A stretch of DNA of 33,996 nucleotides, taken from positions 1 to 33,996 of the forward strand of contig NZ_MUYM01000122.1 of NCBI RefSeq assembly GCF_002150765.1, read 5' to 3'. The position numbers and the translations under genes were made by a program. Shown piece by piece: positions 21,254 to 29,466 of this stretch. The number at the start of each line of letters is the position of its first letter. Position 1 is the first letter of the stretch. Below the pieces are notes generated by a model, which was given only the letters and a program-made list of their open reading frames with translations, was not told the origin of the DNA and ran no database searches. This DNA comes from Lentzea kentuckyensis. Its GTDB lineage: Bacteria; Actinomycetota; Actinomycetes; Mycobacteriales; Pseudonocardiaceae.

Positions 21254-21288
21254 CTACACCGGGAACCAACCCTCGGTTCCCGGTGTAG
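21254..21288. promoter_or_regulatory. 14-bp perfect inverted repeat with two GGGAACC -35 boxes
   Basis: CTACACCGGGAACC (21254-21267) and GGTTCCCGGTGTAG (21275-21288) enclose 7 bp. Each arm contains GGGAACC, the classic -35 of ECF sigma promoters, one on each strand. Each arm's far end would supply the -10 of the opposite promoter. On the minus strand the start would fall close to ATG 21246, on the plus strand close to 21296. It looks like a symmetric autoregulated ECF promoter pair. Confidence 0.7.
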
Positions 21289-21295
21289 GAAAGGC

Positions 21296-21832
21296 ATCAC
21301 GGACGAAGCGGTGGCACGGGCGATCGCAGGCGACCAGGCGGCCTACGGCGAGCTGGTCGTCCGGTACACCGCGCTCGCGCACCGGACGGCCTACCTGCTC
21401 GGGGCGGGTGCGGACGCCGGTGACGTGGTGCAGGAGGCGTTCGTGAAGGCGTACCGGAAGCTCGGCACGTTCAGAGCGGACGCCGACTTCAAGCCGTGGC
21501 TGCTCAAGATCGTCGCCAACGAGACCAAGAACCTGCACCGCGGCCGACGTCGCCGCAACCTGATGGAACTCAAGCTCGCCACCATCACGGAGACCGTCGA
21601 CCACGACGACCCCGGCACCCTGGTCGACGACTCCCGCGCCAAGCTCCTGAAGGCCGTGCAGAGCCTCTCCGAGCACGACCGTCAGGTCGTCACGTGCCGG
21701 TACCTGCTGGACCTGAGCGAGGCCGAGACCGCGCAGACCCTCGGCCTGGCCAAGGGAACCGTGAAGTCACGGCTGTCCCGCGCGCTGGCCAGGCTGCGCC
21801 CGATGCTGGAGGAGGTGGCCCATGATCGATGA
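21296..21832 (+). CDS. ECF-type RNA polymerase sigma factor
   Basis: Extracytoplasmic-function sigma factor, about 178 aa. Region 2 shows ARAIAGDQAAYGELVVRY and AGDVVQEAFVKAYRKLGTF; region 4 shows LLDLSEAETAQTLGLAKGTVKSRLSRALARLRPML. The start is uncertain. Family length and an AGGA five bases upstream point to the codon ATC at 21296 (I-T-D-E-A-V-A-R). GTG 21311 lacks a ribosome site, and ATG 21245 would carry the promoter dyad inside the gene. The next gene overlaps its 3' end by 11 bp and encodes the likely anti-sigma factor. It probably drives its own promoter and that of the divergent surface protein. Confidence 0.9.
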   Translation: MTDEAVARAIAGDQAAYGELVVRYTALAHRTAYLLGAGADAGDVVQEAFVKAYRKLGTFRADADFKPWLLKIVANETKNLHRGRRRRNLMELKLATITETVDHDDPGTLVDDSRAKLLKAVQSLSEHDRQVVTCRYLLDLSEAETAQTLGLAKGTVKSRLSRALARLRPMLEEVAHDR

Positions 21833-22481
21833 CCAGACCGAGGCCGCCCTCCGCGACCTCGGCCGGCGGATCCACGTGCCGGACCCGCCGGACCTCACCG
21901 CCGCGGTCCTGACCCGGATCAACGCCCCGCGCCGCAGAAACCGTTGGCTCACCGCACTGGTAGCGGCGATCACGGCCTTCGCGATCGCCTTCGCGGTGTC
22001 ACCGGCGGTGCGCGCGGGCGTCCAGAACCTCCTGGAGTTCGCCGGCGTCGAGTTTCGCACCGAGCCGCCGACGAGCGTCGCGCCTCCGTTGCCCCGCCAG
22101 GAGGTCTCGCTCGACGAGGCGAGGAACCAGATGCCGTTCGAGATCCACCTGCCCCAGGCACTCGGCGAACCGGACAAGATCACCGTCCACGAAGGACGGT
22201 TCGTCACGCTGCACTACGGCAACCTGCGGCTCGACCAGTTCGACGGCACCATCCAGTCGACCGTCGGCAAGCTCGTGCACAGCGAGGGCGTCGAACAGAT
22301 CAACGACAGGATCTGGATCCCGTACCCGCACCCGTTCTTCTACATCGACCGCAACGGCGCGTGGCACGACGAAGAACCGCACGGCGCCGGCCAAACCCTG
22401 ATCTGGCAACGAGATCAGGTCACCATGAGGCTGGAGGGCGACCTGACCAAGGAACGCGCCCTCGAAATCAGCGAAGGCTAG
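21822..22481 (+). CDS. Membrane anti-sigma-factor-like protein
   Basis: Single-pass membrane protein of 219 aa. A short cytoplasmic N-terminus (EAALRDLGRRIHVPDPPDLTAAVLTRI) probably binds the sigma factor. A helix follows (LTALVAAITAFAIAFAV, about 43-60), then an extracellular part of 155 residues with a beta-rich sensor-like region (ITVHEGRFVTLHYG, IWIPYPHPFFYI). It has no zinc HxxxCxxC motif. ATG 21822 overlaps the sigma gene, preceded by GGAGGAGG, so it is translationally coupled. The stop overlaps that of the convergent acyltransferase within CTAG. The role is inferred from position. Confidence 0.8.
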   Translation: MIDDQTEAALRDLGRRIHVPDPPDLTAAVLTRINAPRRRNRWLTALVAAITAFAIAFAVSPAVRAGVQNLLEFAGVEFRTEPPTSVAPPLPRQEVSLDEARNQMPFEIHLPQALGEPDKITVHEGRFVTLHYGNLRLDQFDGTIQSTVGKLVHSEGVEQINDRIWIPYPHPFFYIDRNGAWHDEEPHGAGQTLIWQRDQVTMRLEGDLTKERALEISEG

Positions 22482-24595
22482 TTGATCGCCTCCGCGATCA
22501 TCGGCTTCAGCGACCGGCTGTACTCCTTGTTCAGGTGGTCGCGGTCGAAGTAGACGGCGACGCCCCCGATCACCGCGTAACACAGCTTGTCGTCGCAGAA
22601 GTACTTGGTGAAGTCGATCAACTTCACGCCGGGGTTCTTCGTCGATCTGGTGGCCTCGGCCAGCGGATCGGTCGGATGGGCCTCGGACCTCGGGAGGGCG
22701 CAGTCCTGCGGGGTCTGCGGGCTCTCCGGCACGCATTCGGTCGAGCGGACATCCCCGTTCAACGGCGGGTCGGCGAACACGAACACCCGTGCGCCCGCAT
22801 CGGTCCACTTGCGCCACTTCGGGTCCAGACCCTGGAGGTACTGCTCGGCCTGGCTGCGGCCGCTACCGTCGTCCACCGCTTCCTTGCGGGAGAAGAACGA
22901 CATGAACACCATCGACGGCTTGTCGGCCGCGATCACGTCGGTCATCTGTGGCGTCCACTTGGTGCAACGCTCGACCACAGCCGTGGTGTCCTTGCCGCGG
23001 TAGCCGACCAGCGCGACGTCCGCGAACGGGCACCCGCCGAGGGTGCTGACGTTGAGCTTCCACTTCTTCTCGCGCGCGAGGTCGAGCATCGGGGGGATCC
23101 AGTGTTCGGCGTGCGAGTCGCCGACCAGCCACACCTTCGGCGCTGAAGCGTCGCCGCCGCTGTAGTCGCACACGGTCGTCGTCTTCCGGTCAGCCGCCTT
23201 GTACTCGTTCTCGAGCGACTTGCACTCCGGGGGGAACAGCCAGAACTCGTTCGCCGGACCCATGATGGTCTCGTGGGCAGGGCCGAACGGCGCGGCGCAG
23301 TTGTTGGCGGGGACCAGGGCGCCGGCGCCATGACACTTGTCGGTCGACGTGGCGGCTGCCCTCTGCTCAGCCTCCGCGGCCTGCCGGTGGTAGCTCCACT
23401 GCAGCCCGCCGGCGAGCACCTCGACGAGCGCGAGGCCGACGATCATCGCCCCGAACGTGCGGATGGTGCTGCGGCTCAGCCGTGGCCAGGTCCTGGCGCG
23501 GTCCTCGACGTACATCTTCGTCAGCCACGCCAGCGCGAACGACACCCCGAGCAGCCAGAACAGCCACGGCGTGCTGACCGCGCCCTTGTCCAGCGCGCCG
23601 CGCAACGCGAACGGCGCCAGCACGACGACCGGCCAGTGCCACAGGTAGAGCGAGTAGCTGATGTTGCCCACGAACTGCACGGGCGCGGAGGCCGTCACGA
23701 CCGTGTGCCACTGACGACCAGGGCGCATGCCCGAGATGATCACCAGGGCGGTGCCGACGGTGGGCACCAGCGCGAGGAATCCGGGGAACGGCGTCGTGTG
23801 GCCGTAGACGAACGCGGACACCAGGATCATCGCGAAGCCGACGCCCGCGGCCACCTCGGCGCCGATCCGCGGCAGCACGAGCTTCGAGGCGGTCAGAGCG
23901 ACTACGCCGCCGATCGCGAACTCCCACACCCGCACCGGGGTGATGAAGTACGCCTCGCTCGGCGACGCGATCGTGTAGTAGACGCTGAACGCCAGCGACA
24001 GCACGCCGAGCACCGCGATGCCGGGAATGAGGAACCGCCGGCCGCCGAGCTTGACCAGGCCGATCAGCAGCAGCGGCCAGAACAGGTAGAACTGCTCCTC
24101 GACCGACAGCGACCAGTAGTGCTGGACCAGGCTCGCGGCCTCGGTCTGCGCCGAGTAGTTCACCGACTTCGCGGCGAGCAGCCAGTTCTCCCAGTAGAAC
24201 GCGGCCGCGAAGGCCTCCCACGCGTTCGTCGTCCACCGCGGGTACGGCAGCAGGAACCACGCCAGCACGATGCTCACGATCAGCACCAGGAACGCCGCGG
24301 GCAGCAGTCGGCGAACTCGCCGCGCGTAGAACGTGCCGAGCCGCACCTTGCCGGTGCGGACGAGTTCGCGGTCGAGGTGCGAGGTGATCAGGTAGCCGGA
24401 GATGACGAAGAAGACGTCGACGCCGACGTAGCCCCCGGTCATCACCTTGGGCCAGAAGTGGTTGACCACCACGGCCAGCACGGCGATCGCCCGCAGTGCC
24501 TGCACGTCGGTCCGGAAGTCGGCGGACGAGGGCCTGCGACCTGTGGCAGGCCCTCGTCTGTCCTGCTCCGGGCGTGACTGCATGGTGGTGGTCAT
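22478..24595 (-). CDS. Acyltransferase-3 / SGNH fusion membrane protein (OafA-like)
   Basis: Membrane O-acetyltransferase of 705 aa for cell-surface glycans. N-terminal acyltransferase-3 domain of about ten helices (about 28-385): DVQALRAIAVLAVVVNHFWP with the catalytic His, GGYVGVDVFFVISGYLI, FYARRVRRLLPA, and HYWSLSVEEQFYLFWPLL. The C-terminal periplasmic SGNH hydrolase-like domain has WLVGDSHAEHW (Ser) and FDRDHLNKEYS (Asp/His). The fusion is typical of OafA proteins that acetylate polysaccharide or peptidoglycan. ATG 24595 (MTTTMQS); a -10-like TTAACAT stands upstream on the minus strand. No biosynthesis cluster is near, so the acceptor is unknown. Confidence 0.93.
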   Translation of the reverse strand: MTTTMQSRPEQDRRGPATGRRPSSADFRTDVQALRAIAVLAVVVNHFWPKVMTGGYVGVDVFFVISGYLITSHLDRELVRTGKVRLGTFYARRVRRLLPAAFLVLIVSIVLAWFLLPYPRWTTNAWEAFAAAFYWENWLLAAKSVNYSAQTEAASLVQHYWSLSVEEQFYLFWPLLLIGLVKLGGRRFLIPGIAVLGVLSLAFSVYYTIASPSEAYFITPVRVWEFAIGGVVALTASKLVLPRIGAEVAAGVGFAMILVSAFVYGHTTPFPGFLALVPTVGTALVIISGMRPGRQWHTVVTASAPVQFVGNISYSLYLWHWPVVVLAPFALRGALDKGAVSTPWLFWLLGVSFALAWLTKMYVEDRARTWPRLSRSTIRTFGAMIVGLALVEVLAGGLQWSYHRQAAEAEQRAAATSTDKCHGAGALVPANNCAAPFGPAHETIMGPANEFWLFPPECKSLENEYKAADRKTTTVCDYSGGDASAPKVWLVGDSHAEHWIPPMLDLAREKKWKLNVSTLGGCPFADVALVGYRGKDTTAVVERCTKWTPQMTDVIAADKPSMVFMSFFSRKEAVDDGSGRSQAEQYLQGLDPKWRKWTDAGARVFVFADPPLNGDVRSTECVPESPQTPQDCALPRSEAHPTDPLAEATRSTKNPGVKLIDFTKYFCDDKLCYAVIGGVAVYFDRDHLNKEYSRSLKPMIAEAIN

Positions 24596-24647
24596 ACGGC
24601 TTTGGATCCCCCTTTTCGCAGGAGGATGTTAACTGATCGTCGCTGGT

Positions 24648-24672
24648 GGGGAAGGCCTTGTGGGCTTTCCCC
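24648..24672 (-). terminator. Hairpin after pmt
   Basis: GGGGAAGGCC (24648-24657) pairs with GGCTTTCCCC (24663-24672), 10 bp with one G-U pair and a 5-nt loop, 12 bp beyond the pmt stop. There is no U-tract. Confidence 0.55.
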
Positions 24673-24684
24673 GCGAGATCCGGG

Positions 24685-26223
24685 TCACCGCCAGCTGGGC
24701 AGCCAGAGCTGCTGTTGCCACATCTCCGGCGTGATCGGATTGCCGTTCAGGATCGGCCACAGCCACACGAAGTTCGCCACCACGATGCCGACGTACAGCG
24801 ACACGACCAGCAGTCCGGTGCCGCGCCGCTCGGTGCCCGCGGTCCGGCGGCCCAGGATCTCGCCCAGCGCCAGCACGATCATCAGCACCAGGAACGGCGC
24901 CATCGGTGTGACGTAGAAGAAGTACATCTGCCGGTCGAGGTTGAGGAACCACGGCAGCAGGCCCGCCGCGTACGCGACCAGGACGCCGGCGTAGCGCCAG
25001 TCCATCCGGCCGATCGAACGCCATACCGCCCAGCCGATCACCGGGAACGCGAGCCACCACATCGCGGGCGTGCCGATGAGCATGATCGCGCCGAGGCACG
25101 ACGCCGCGCCGCAGCCCGTGACGGAGTTGTCGTAGTAGTAGAGCATCGGACGCAGGCCCATCGGCCACGTCCACGGCTTCGACTCCCACGGGTGCCGGTT
25201 GGTCTCCGAGGTGACCAGCTCGACGTGGAACTTGTAGACGTTCTTCGCGTTGTACCAAAGCGACTGCAGGACGTCCGGGATGTACGAGATGTCCTTGACC
25301 TTGCCGCCGACGACGTGCCGGTCGATGCCGGTCTCGCTGGCCATCCACGGGAACCAGGTCGTGACGTAGACCAGGACCGGGATCGCGACCAGACCACCCA
25401 GCGACGGCAGCACGTCCCTCACGATCGAGCCGAGCCACGGCTCCTCGACCCCGGCCTCCCGGCGCGCCAGCGCGCTCCAGATGACCGTCAGCAGGCCGAA
25501 CGCGCCGATGTACCAGATACCCGACCACTTGACGCCGCACGCCAGACCGAGCATCACGCCCGCACCGAAGCGCCACCAGCGGAAGCCCAGCCACGGTCCG
25601 AACGCCGAGTTGTTGATGAAGCCCTCGCGCACGGCCACGGCGAGGCGCGCGCGCACTTGTTCGCGGTCGACGACCACACAGCCGAACGCGGCGACGACGA
25701 ACAGCGCCAGGAAGATGTCGAGCATGCCCATCCGCGACTGGACGTGCGAGACGCCGTCCGCGATGAGCAGCACGCCGGCCAGCGCGCCCAGCAGGTCCGA
25801 CCGGGTCAGCCGGCGCGCGATCCGGACGATCAGCAGGATCGTGATCGCCCCCGCGAGCGCGGACGCGAACCGCCAGCCGATGCCGTCGTAGCCGAAGAGC
25901 TCCTGGCCGATCGCCATCAGCTGCTTCGCGAGCGGCGGGTGGACGATCAGTTCGTAGCCGGGGTTGTCCTCGTAACCGCCGTTGCGCAGCACTTGTGCCG
26001 TCTGCGGCACATAGTGCTTCTCGTCGAAGATCGGCGTGCCCTTGTCCGTCGGATACCCGAGGTTCCAGAACCGGACGAAGGCGCCGACGAGCGTCACCAC
26101 GATCGTGACGAGCCACCCGCGCAGGCGGTCTCCGGACGGAGGCGGGTCGAGCGCCGCCGCACGATCCGCGGGTGGCTCCTCGACGACGACGGGCGCCTCT
26201 CCTGGCTGCACGAGGACTGTCAC
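24685..26223 (-). CDS. pmt: Protein O-mannosyltransferase
   Basis: Pmt (GT39) membrane enzyme of 512 aa. It transfers mannose from polyprenyl-phosphate-mannose to Ser/Thr of secreted proteins. About ten helices. The first external loop bears the essential acidic pair D67-E68 in GTPIFDEKHYVP. NPGYELIVHPPLAKQLMA and LDIFLALFVVAAF are family motifs, and the C-terminal region has a Trp/Tyr-rich MYFFYVTPMAPF. Start GTG 26223 stands 24 bp from the divergent rsmI start, the same pair as M. tuberculosis Rv1002c-Rv1003. TACGAT seven bases upstream indicates a leaderless mRNA. Confidence 0.95.
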   Translation of the reverse strand: MTVLVQPGEAPVVVEEPPADRAAALDPPPSGDRLRGWLVTIVVTLVGAFVRFWNLGYPTDKGTPIFDEKHYVPQTAQVLRNGGYEDNPGYELIVHPPLAKQLMAIGQELFGYDGIGWRFASALAGAITILLIVRIARRLTRSDLLGALAGVLLIADGVSHVQSRMGMLDIFLALFVVAAFGCVVVDREQVRARLAVAVREGFINNSAFGPWLGFRWWRFGAGVMLGLACGVKWSGIWYIGAFGLLTVIWSALARREAGVEEPWLGSIVRDVLPSLGGLVAIPVLVYVTTWFPWMASETGIDRHVVGGKVKDISYIPDVLQSLWYNAKNVYKFHVELVTSETNRHPWESKPWTWPMGLRPMLYYYDNSVTGCGAASCLGAIMLIGTPAMWWLAFPVIGWAVWRSIGRMDWRYAGVLVAYAAGLLPWFLNLDRQMYFFYVTPMAPFLVLMIVLALGEILGRRTAGTERRGTGLLVVSLYVGIVVANFVWLWPILNGNPITPEMWQQQLWLPSWR

Positions 26224-26230
26224 GCAGCCG

Positions 26231-26240
26231 ATCGTAGGGT
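26231..26240. promoter_or_regulatory. Overlapping divergent -10 elements of pmt and rsmI
   Basis: ATCGTAGGGT contains TAGGGT (plus, 26235-26240) and, on the other strand, TACGAT (26236-26231). They share the central TA pair. Each ends seven bases before its GTG start (26248 and 26223), so both transcripts are probably leaderless. Confidence 0.6.
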
Positions 26241-26247
26241 GAACCGT

Positions 26248-27093
26248 GTGAGTCCTGTATCCGGTTCAGGCCGTCTGGTCCTGGCAGCCACCCCTCTCGG
26301 GGACATCCGCGACGCCTCCGCCCGCCTGATCGAGGCGCTGGAGACAGCCGACGTGATCGCCGCGGAGGACACCCGGCGGTTGCACAGCCTCGCGAGCGCG
26401 TTGCAGGTCAAGCCGTCCGGGCGGGTGATCAGCTTCTACGACCAGGTCGAGACCGCGCGGCTGCCGGGGCTGCTGGAATCGCTGCGGGGCGGCGAGACCG
26501 TGCTGCTCGTGACGGACGCGGGCATGCCGAGCGTGTCCGACCCCGGATACCGGCTCGTCGCCGCGTGTGTCGAGCAGGACCTCACGGTCACCTGCCTGCC
26601 CGGACCGTCCGCCGTGACGACCGCGCTCGCCGTGTCGGGCCTGCCGAGCGACAGGTTCGCGTTCGACGGCTTCCCGCCGCGCAAGTCCGGTGAACGGAAG
26701 CGGTGGTTCGCGCCTTTGGCCACGGAACAGCGCACCGTCGTCTTCTTCGAGGCACCGCATCGGCTCGCGGACACGCTCGCGGACGCCGTCGAGGTGCTCG
26801 GGCCGGACCGCAGCGCCGCCGTGTGCCGTGAACTGACGAAGAAGTACGAAGAGGTCGTGCGCGGGTCGTTGGCGGAACTCGCCGAGTGGGCCGTGGAAGG
26901 CGCACGCGGCGAGATCACCGTTGTGCTCGGTCCCGCGCCCGTCGCGGACACGCCAGACCTGGAAACCCTGGTCGCCGAGGTCAAGCAACGCGTGGCCGAC
27001 GGCGAACGCATGAAGTCGGTCGCCGCCGAGGTAGCGGAAGCGGCCGGCATCAGCAAAAAGGCCCTGTACGACGCCGCCATCAAGTCCTCCTGA
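26248..27093 (+). CDS. rsmI: 16S rRNA (cytidine1402-2'-O)-methyltransferase
   Basis: RsmI, 281 aa, SAM-dependent ribose methylation of C1402 in the 16S decoding centre; cytoplasmic. Tetrapyrrole-methylase fold: GRLVLAATPLGDIRDASARLIEAL, ADVIAAEDTRR, VLLVTDAGMPSVSDPGYRLV (SAM site), TCLPGPSAVTTALAVSGLP and VFFEAPHRLADTL. The C-terminus VAEAAGISKKALYDAAI is normal. Start GTG 26248 with the -10 TAGGGT seven bases before it. The stop lies inside a strong terminator stem shared with the convergent ABC permease. Confidence 0.96.
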   Translation: MSPVSGSGRLVLAATPLGDIRDASARLIEALETADVIAAEDTRRLHSLASALQVKPSGRVISFYDQVETARLPGLLESLRGGETVLLVTDAGMPSVSDPGYRLVAACVEQDLTVTCLPGPSAVTTALAVSGLPSDRFAFDGFPPRKSGERKRWFAPLATEQRTVVFFEAPHRLADTLADAVEVLGPDRSAAVCRELTKKYEEVVRGSLAELAEWAVEGARGEITVVLGPAPVADTPDLETLVAEVKQRVADGERMKSVAAEVAEAAGISKKALYDAAIKSS

Positions 27094-27152
27094 CGCGCAC
27101 GCGGGGAGCTTTCGTTCACCAGGAGTGCACGAAAGGGGCCCCGCGTGCGTCA
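27091..27152. terminator. Bidirectional terminator holding both stop codons
   Basis: CACGCGGGG (27098-27106) and CTTTCGT (27109-27115) pair with ACGAAAG (27129-27135) and CCCCGCGTG (27139-27147), with a small inner bulge and a 13-nt loop. The stop codons of rsmI (27091-27093) and of the ABC permease (27150-27152) flank the stem base. Confidence 0.88.
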
Positions 27153-27878
27153 AGCGGACTCGCGGTGGAAGGTGCGGACGCCGTAGTAGACGCCGACGAG
27201 TACCAGGGCAGATGCTGAGATCAGCCCGAGCAGCAGCGAACCCGTGTTGAAGATCGACCGCTCGGCGTCGACGACGTGCGCCAGCGGGTTGATCCGCGAC
27301 AGCCAGTAGAGCCACTTCGGGCCGTTCGACATCGGCAGCAGCACGCCGGACAGCAACATCACCGGCACGATCGTCGACGACAGCACGGACGCGAAGACGT
27401 ACTCCAGCTTCACCTTCAGCGCGATCGCGTACGACAACGACCCGATGGCGACGCCCAGCAGACCCACCAGCCCGAGTCCGAGCAGCATCTCCGCCGGGGT
27501 GGCCCGGAAGCCGAACAGCATCGCGGCCAGCATGATCAGCAGGCCCTGCACGACGAGCAGCACCACGTCCTTGCCGACCCTGCCGACGAGCAGCGCGACC
27601 CGGCTGACCGGGGTGACCCGCAGCCGTTCCATCACGCCCGTCCGCACCTCAGGCAACAGCGAGAAACCCGCGTAGGCGGTGCCGAACAACGCCATCTGCA
27701 CCAGCAGGCCCGGCACGAACCACTGCCAGCCGGTGTCGCCGAGCAGTGGCCCGAAGAGGCCGAGGTAGAGCAACGGCTGGGCGAGCCCGAACACGATCGC
27801 CACCGGGTTGCGCAGCACCGGCAGCATCACGCGGACGAAGACGAGCCAGGTGTCACGCAACAGTGTTTTAGAAAGCAT
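27150..27878 (-). CDS. ABC-2 type transporter permease (DrrB-like)
   Basis: Membrane permease of 242 aa with six helices. N-terminal LVFVRVMLPVLRNPVAIVFGLAQPLLYLGLF, the mid region ERLRVTPVSRVALLVGRV, then ASVLSSTIVPVMLLSGVLLPM and the family motif LSRINPLAHVVDAER. It makes up an exporter with the ATPase encoded just upstream (11-nt overlap). DrrAB-type pumps export hydrophobic drugs such as anthracyclines. Start ATG 27878. No C-terminal extension. The substrate cannot be read from sequence; a PadR repressor governs the operon. Confidence 0.93.
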   Translation of the reverse strand: MLSKTLLRDTWLVFVRVMLPVLRNPVAIVFGLAQPLLYLGLFGPLLGDTGWQWFVPGLLVQMALFGTAYAGFSLLPEVRTGVMERLRVTPVSRVALLVGRVGKDVVLLVVQGLLIMLAAMLFGFRATPAEMLLGLGLVGLLGVAIGSLSYAIALKVKLEYVFASVLSSTIVPVMLLSGVLLPMSNGPKWLYWLSRINPLAHVVDAERSIFNTGSLLLGLISASALVLVGVYYGVRTFHRESA

Positions 27879-28800
27879 CTGCTGGCTCCCGGAGAGAGCG
27901 GCCGGTCATGGTCAGGAAGACGTCGTCGAGCGTTGGCCGGTGGACCTGCACCGAGTGCAGTTCGACGCCGAGGTTGTCGAGGTCGCGGAGCAGGCCCGGG
28001 AGCGCCCGGTCGCCGTTGGGAATGCGGAAACTGACCTTCTCGCCCTCGGTGACGGCGTTCTCGAACTTGCCGGCGACCAGTTCGGCCTGCGGGGTGCCGA
28101 GCACGACCAGATCGCCGGAGACGTTGTTCTTGAGCTCGTCCGGTGATCCCTCGCCCACGATCGAGCCGTGGTCGATCACCAGCAGCCGGTCGCTGAGGAA
28201 GTCGGCCTCGTCCAGGTAGTGCGTGGTCAGGAAGACCGTGGTGCCGTCCGCCTTGAGCTGTTTGACGTGGTCCCACAGGTTGCGGCGGCTCTGCGGGTCG
28301 AGCGCGGTCGACGGTTCGTCCAGGAACAGCAGCCGCGGGTCGTGCAGCATGCCCATCGCGATGTCGAGCCGGCGCTGCTGGCCGCCGGACAGCGTGATGA
28401 CGGCGCGCTTCTCCAAGCCCCGCAGATCGAACCGTTCGAGCAGGTCGCCGACCTTCCTGCGGGCGTCGTGCCTGCTCAGGCCGTAAAAGCGCGCCTGGAA
28501 CTCCAGTTCGTCGGCGACGCGCTGTTCGGCGCCCGCGCCGTTCTTCTGCCCGACGTACCCGATGTTGCGGCGCACTCCCGCCGGGTCGGTGAGCAGGTCG
28601 TGCCCGGCGATGATCGCCTCACCCGCCGTCGGCTGCAGCAGCGTGGTGAGCATGCGCAACGTCGTGGACTTGCCGGCGCCGTTCGGGCCCAGGAACCCGA
28701 CCAGTTCCCCCTCGGCAACGTCGATGTCGACCCCGCGGACCGCGTCCACGGGACCGGACTTCGTCGTGAACCGGCGCGCGAGGCCGCGTGCCTTGATCAT
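27868..28800 (-). CDS. ABC transporter ATP-binding protein (DrrA-like)
   Basis: ATPase subunit of 310 aa of a multidrug-type exporter. Walker A GPNGAGKST, Q-loop YVGQKNGAG, signature LSGGQQRRLDIAMG, Walker B RLLFLDEPSTALDP and switch His in TTHYLDEAD. The C-terminal extension of about 90 residues ends with VQVHRPTLDDVFLTMTGR, the DrrA/DUF4162-type tail. Start ATG 28800 has GAGGGG eight bases upstream. Between it and padR lie two operator dyads, so the operon is repressed by PadR and induced by a ligand. Confidence 0.96.
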   Translation of the reverse strand: MIKARGLARRFTTKSGPVDAVRGVDIDVAEGELVGFLGPNGAGKSTTLRMLTTLLQPTAGEAIIAGHDLLTDPAGVRRNIGYVGQKNGAGAEQRVADELEFQARFYGLSRHDARRKVGDLLERFDLRGLEKRAVITLSGGQQRRLDIAMGMLHDPRLLFLDEPSTALDPQSRRNLWDHVKQLKADGTTVFLTTHYLDEADFLSDRLLVIDHGSIVGEGSPDELKNNVSGDLVVLGTPQAELVAGKFENAVTEGEKVSFRIPNGDRALPGLLRDLDNLGVELHSVQVHRPTLDDVFLTMTGRSLREPADAF

Positions 28801-28811
28801 GACTGAATCCC

Positions 28812-28862
28812 CTCTAGTCAAGTTTGACTAGAGGCTAGGGGAACTAATCAAGTTTGACTAGT
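28812..28862 (-). promoter_or_regulatory. Two PadR operator dyads
   Basis: Dyad 1 (28812-28833): arms CTCTAGTCAA and TTGACTAGAG around GT, perfect. Dyad 2 (28843-28862): arms ACTAATCAA and TTGACTAGT around GT, one mismatch. Centres are 30 bp apart, close to three helical turns, so two dimers would sit on the same face. They lie between padR and the ATPase gene; dyad 2 covers the padR stop codon. Confidence 0.82.
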
Positions 28863-29412
28863 CGGTTAGCGCGTACTCGCCGGCCTCCAGCCGTTCGATC
28901 AGCTCCCGAGTCCAGCGCACCTGGCCTTCGAGGTGGACGAGCCAGAGTCGAAACAGCTCGCTGACGTGCGCGGGCTTGCCCATCTCCGGCATCGAGTCGA
29001 TCCCGTGCCTGGTCGGCGTGAGCTGCCCTTCGAGGCCCGCCAGCCGGTTCCTCAGCAGCACGACCGCCTGCTTGCGGGGGACGAGGTTGAGCATCGCGAT
29101 GCCCGCGGAGACCTCGTCGTTGCCGGCGGAGGAGTCGGCCAGGGCGTGCGCGAGCAGGTCCTGCAGCTCGTGCTCACCAGCGGCGGTGATCTTGTAGGTG
29201 GTGCGGGCGGGGCCCTCGTCGGACTCGGTCGTGCCCACGGGCTCCAGCAGTCCGTCCTTGGCCAGCGACTTCAGCGCGTGGTAGATCGAGCCCGGTTGCA
29301 CGTTCGCCCACGCGTCCGCCGACCACGACTTCAGCTCGCGCCGCACCACGTAACCGTGTGCCTCGCCGACGAGCTTGACCACGCCGAGCACCAGCATCCT
29401 GGTCGCGGACAA
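28858..29412 (-). CDS. PadR-family transcriptional repressor
   Basis: Repressor of 184 aa. The N-terminal winged HTH begins SATRMLVLGVVKLVGEAHGYVVRRELKSW and has the wing GTTESDEGPARTTYKITAAGEHEL. The C-terminal Vir_C-type helical part dimerises and binds ligand (about 110-180). Start TTG 29412 follows GGAGG by five bases; longer in-frame readings run antisense through metG and are not real. It is the first gene of a padR-ATPase-permease run. The operators lie downstream, so it most likely represses the exporter genes, with its own control less clear. Confidence 0.92.
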   Translation of the reverse strand: MSATRMLVLGVVKLVGEAHGYVVRRELKSWSADAWANVQPGSIYHALKSLAKDGLLEPVGTTESDEGPARTTYKITAAGEHELQDLLAHALADSSAGNDEVSAGIAMLNLVPRKQAVVLLRNRLAGLEGQLTPTRHGIDSMPEMGKPAHVSELFRLWLVHLEGQVRWTRELIERLEAGEYALTD

Positions 29413-29454
29413 ACCGACCTCCCACTCGGTGAAAACACCCTGGCACCGCCTCCG

Positions 29455-29460
29455 TAGGCT
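29455..29460 (+). promoter_or_regulatory. -10 for leaderless metG mRNA
   Basis: TAGGCT ends seven bases before ATG 29467. No ribosome site is present, so the transcript is probably leaderless. The 54-bp gap to padR must also hold the divergent padR promoter. Confidence 0.5.
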
Positions 29461-29466
29461 ATGTGT

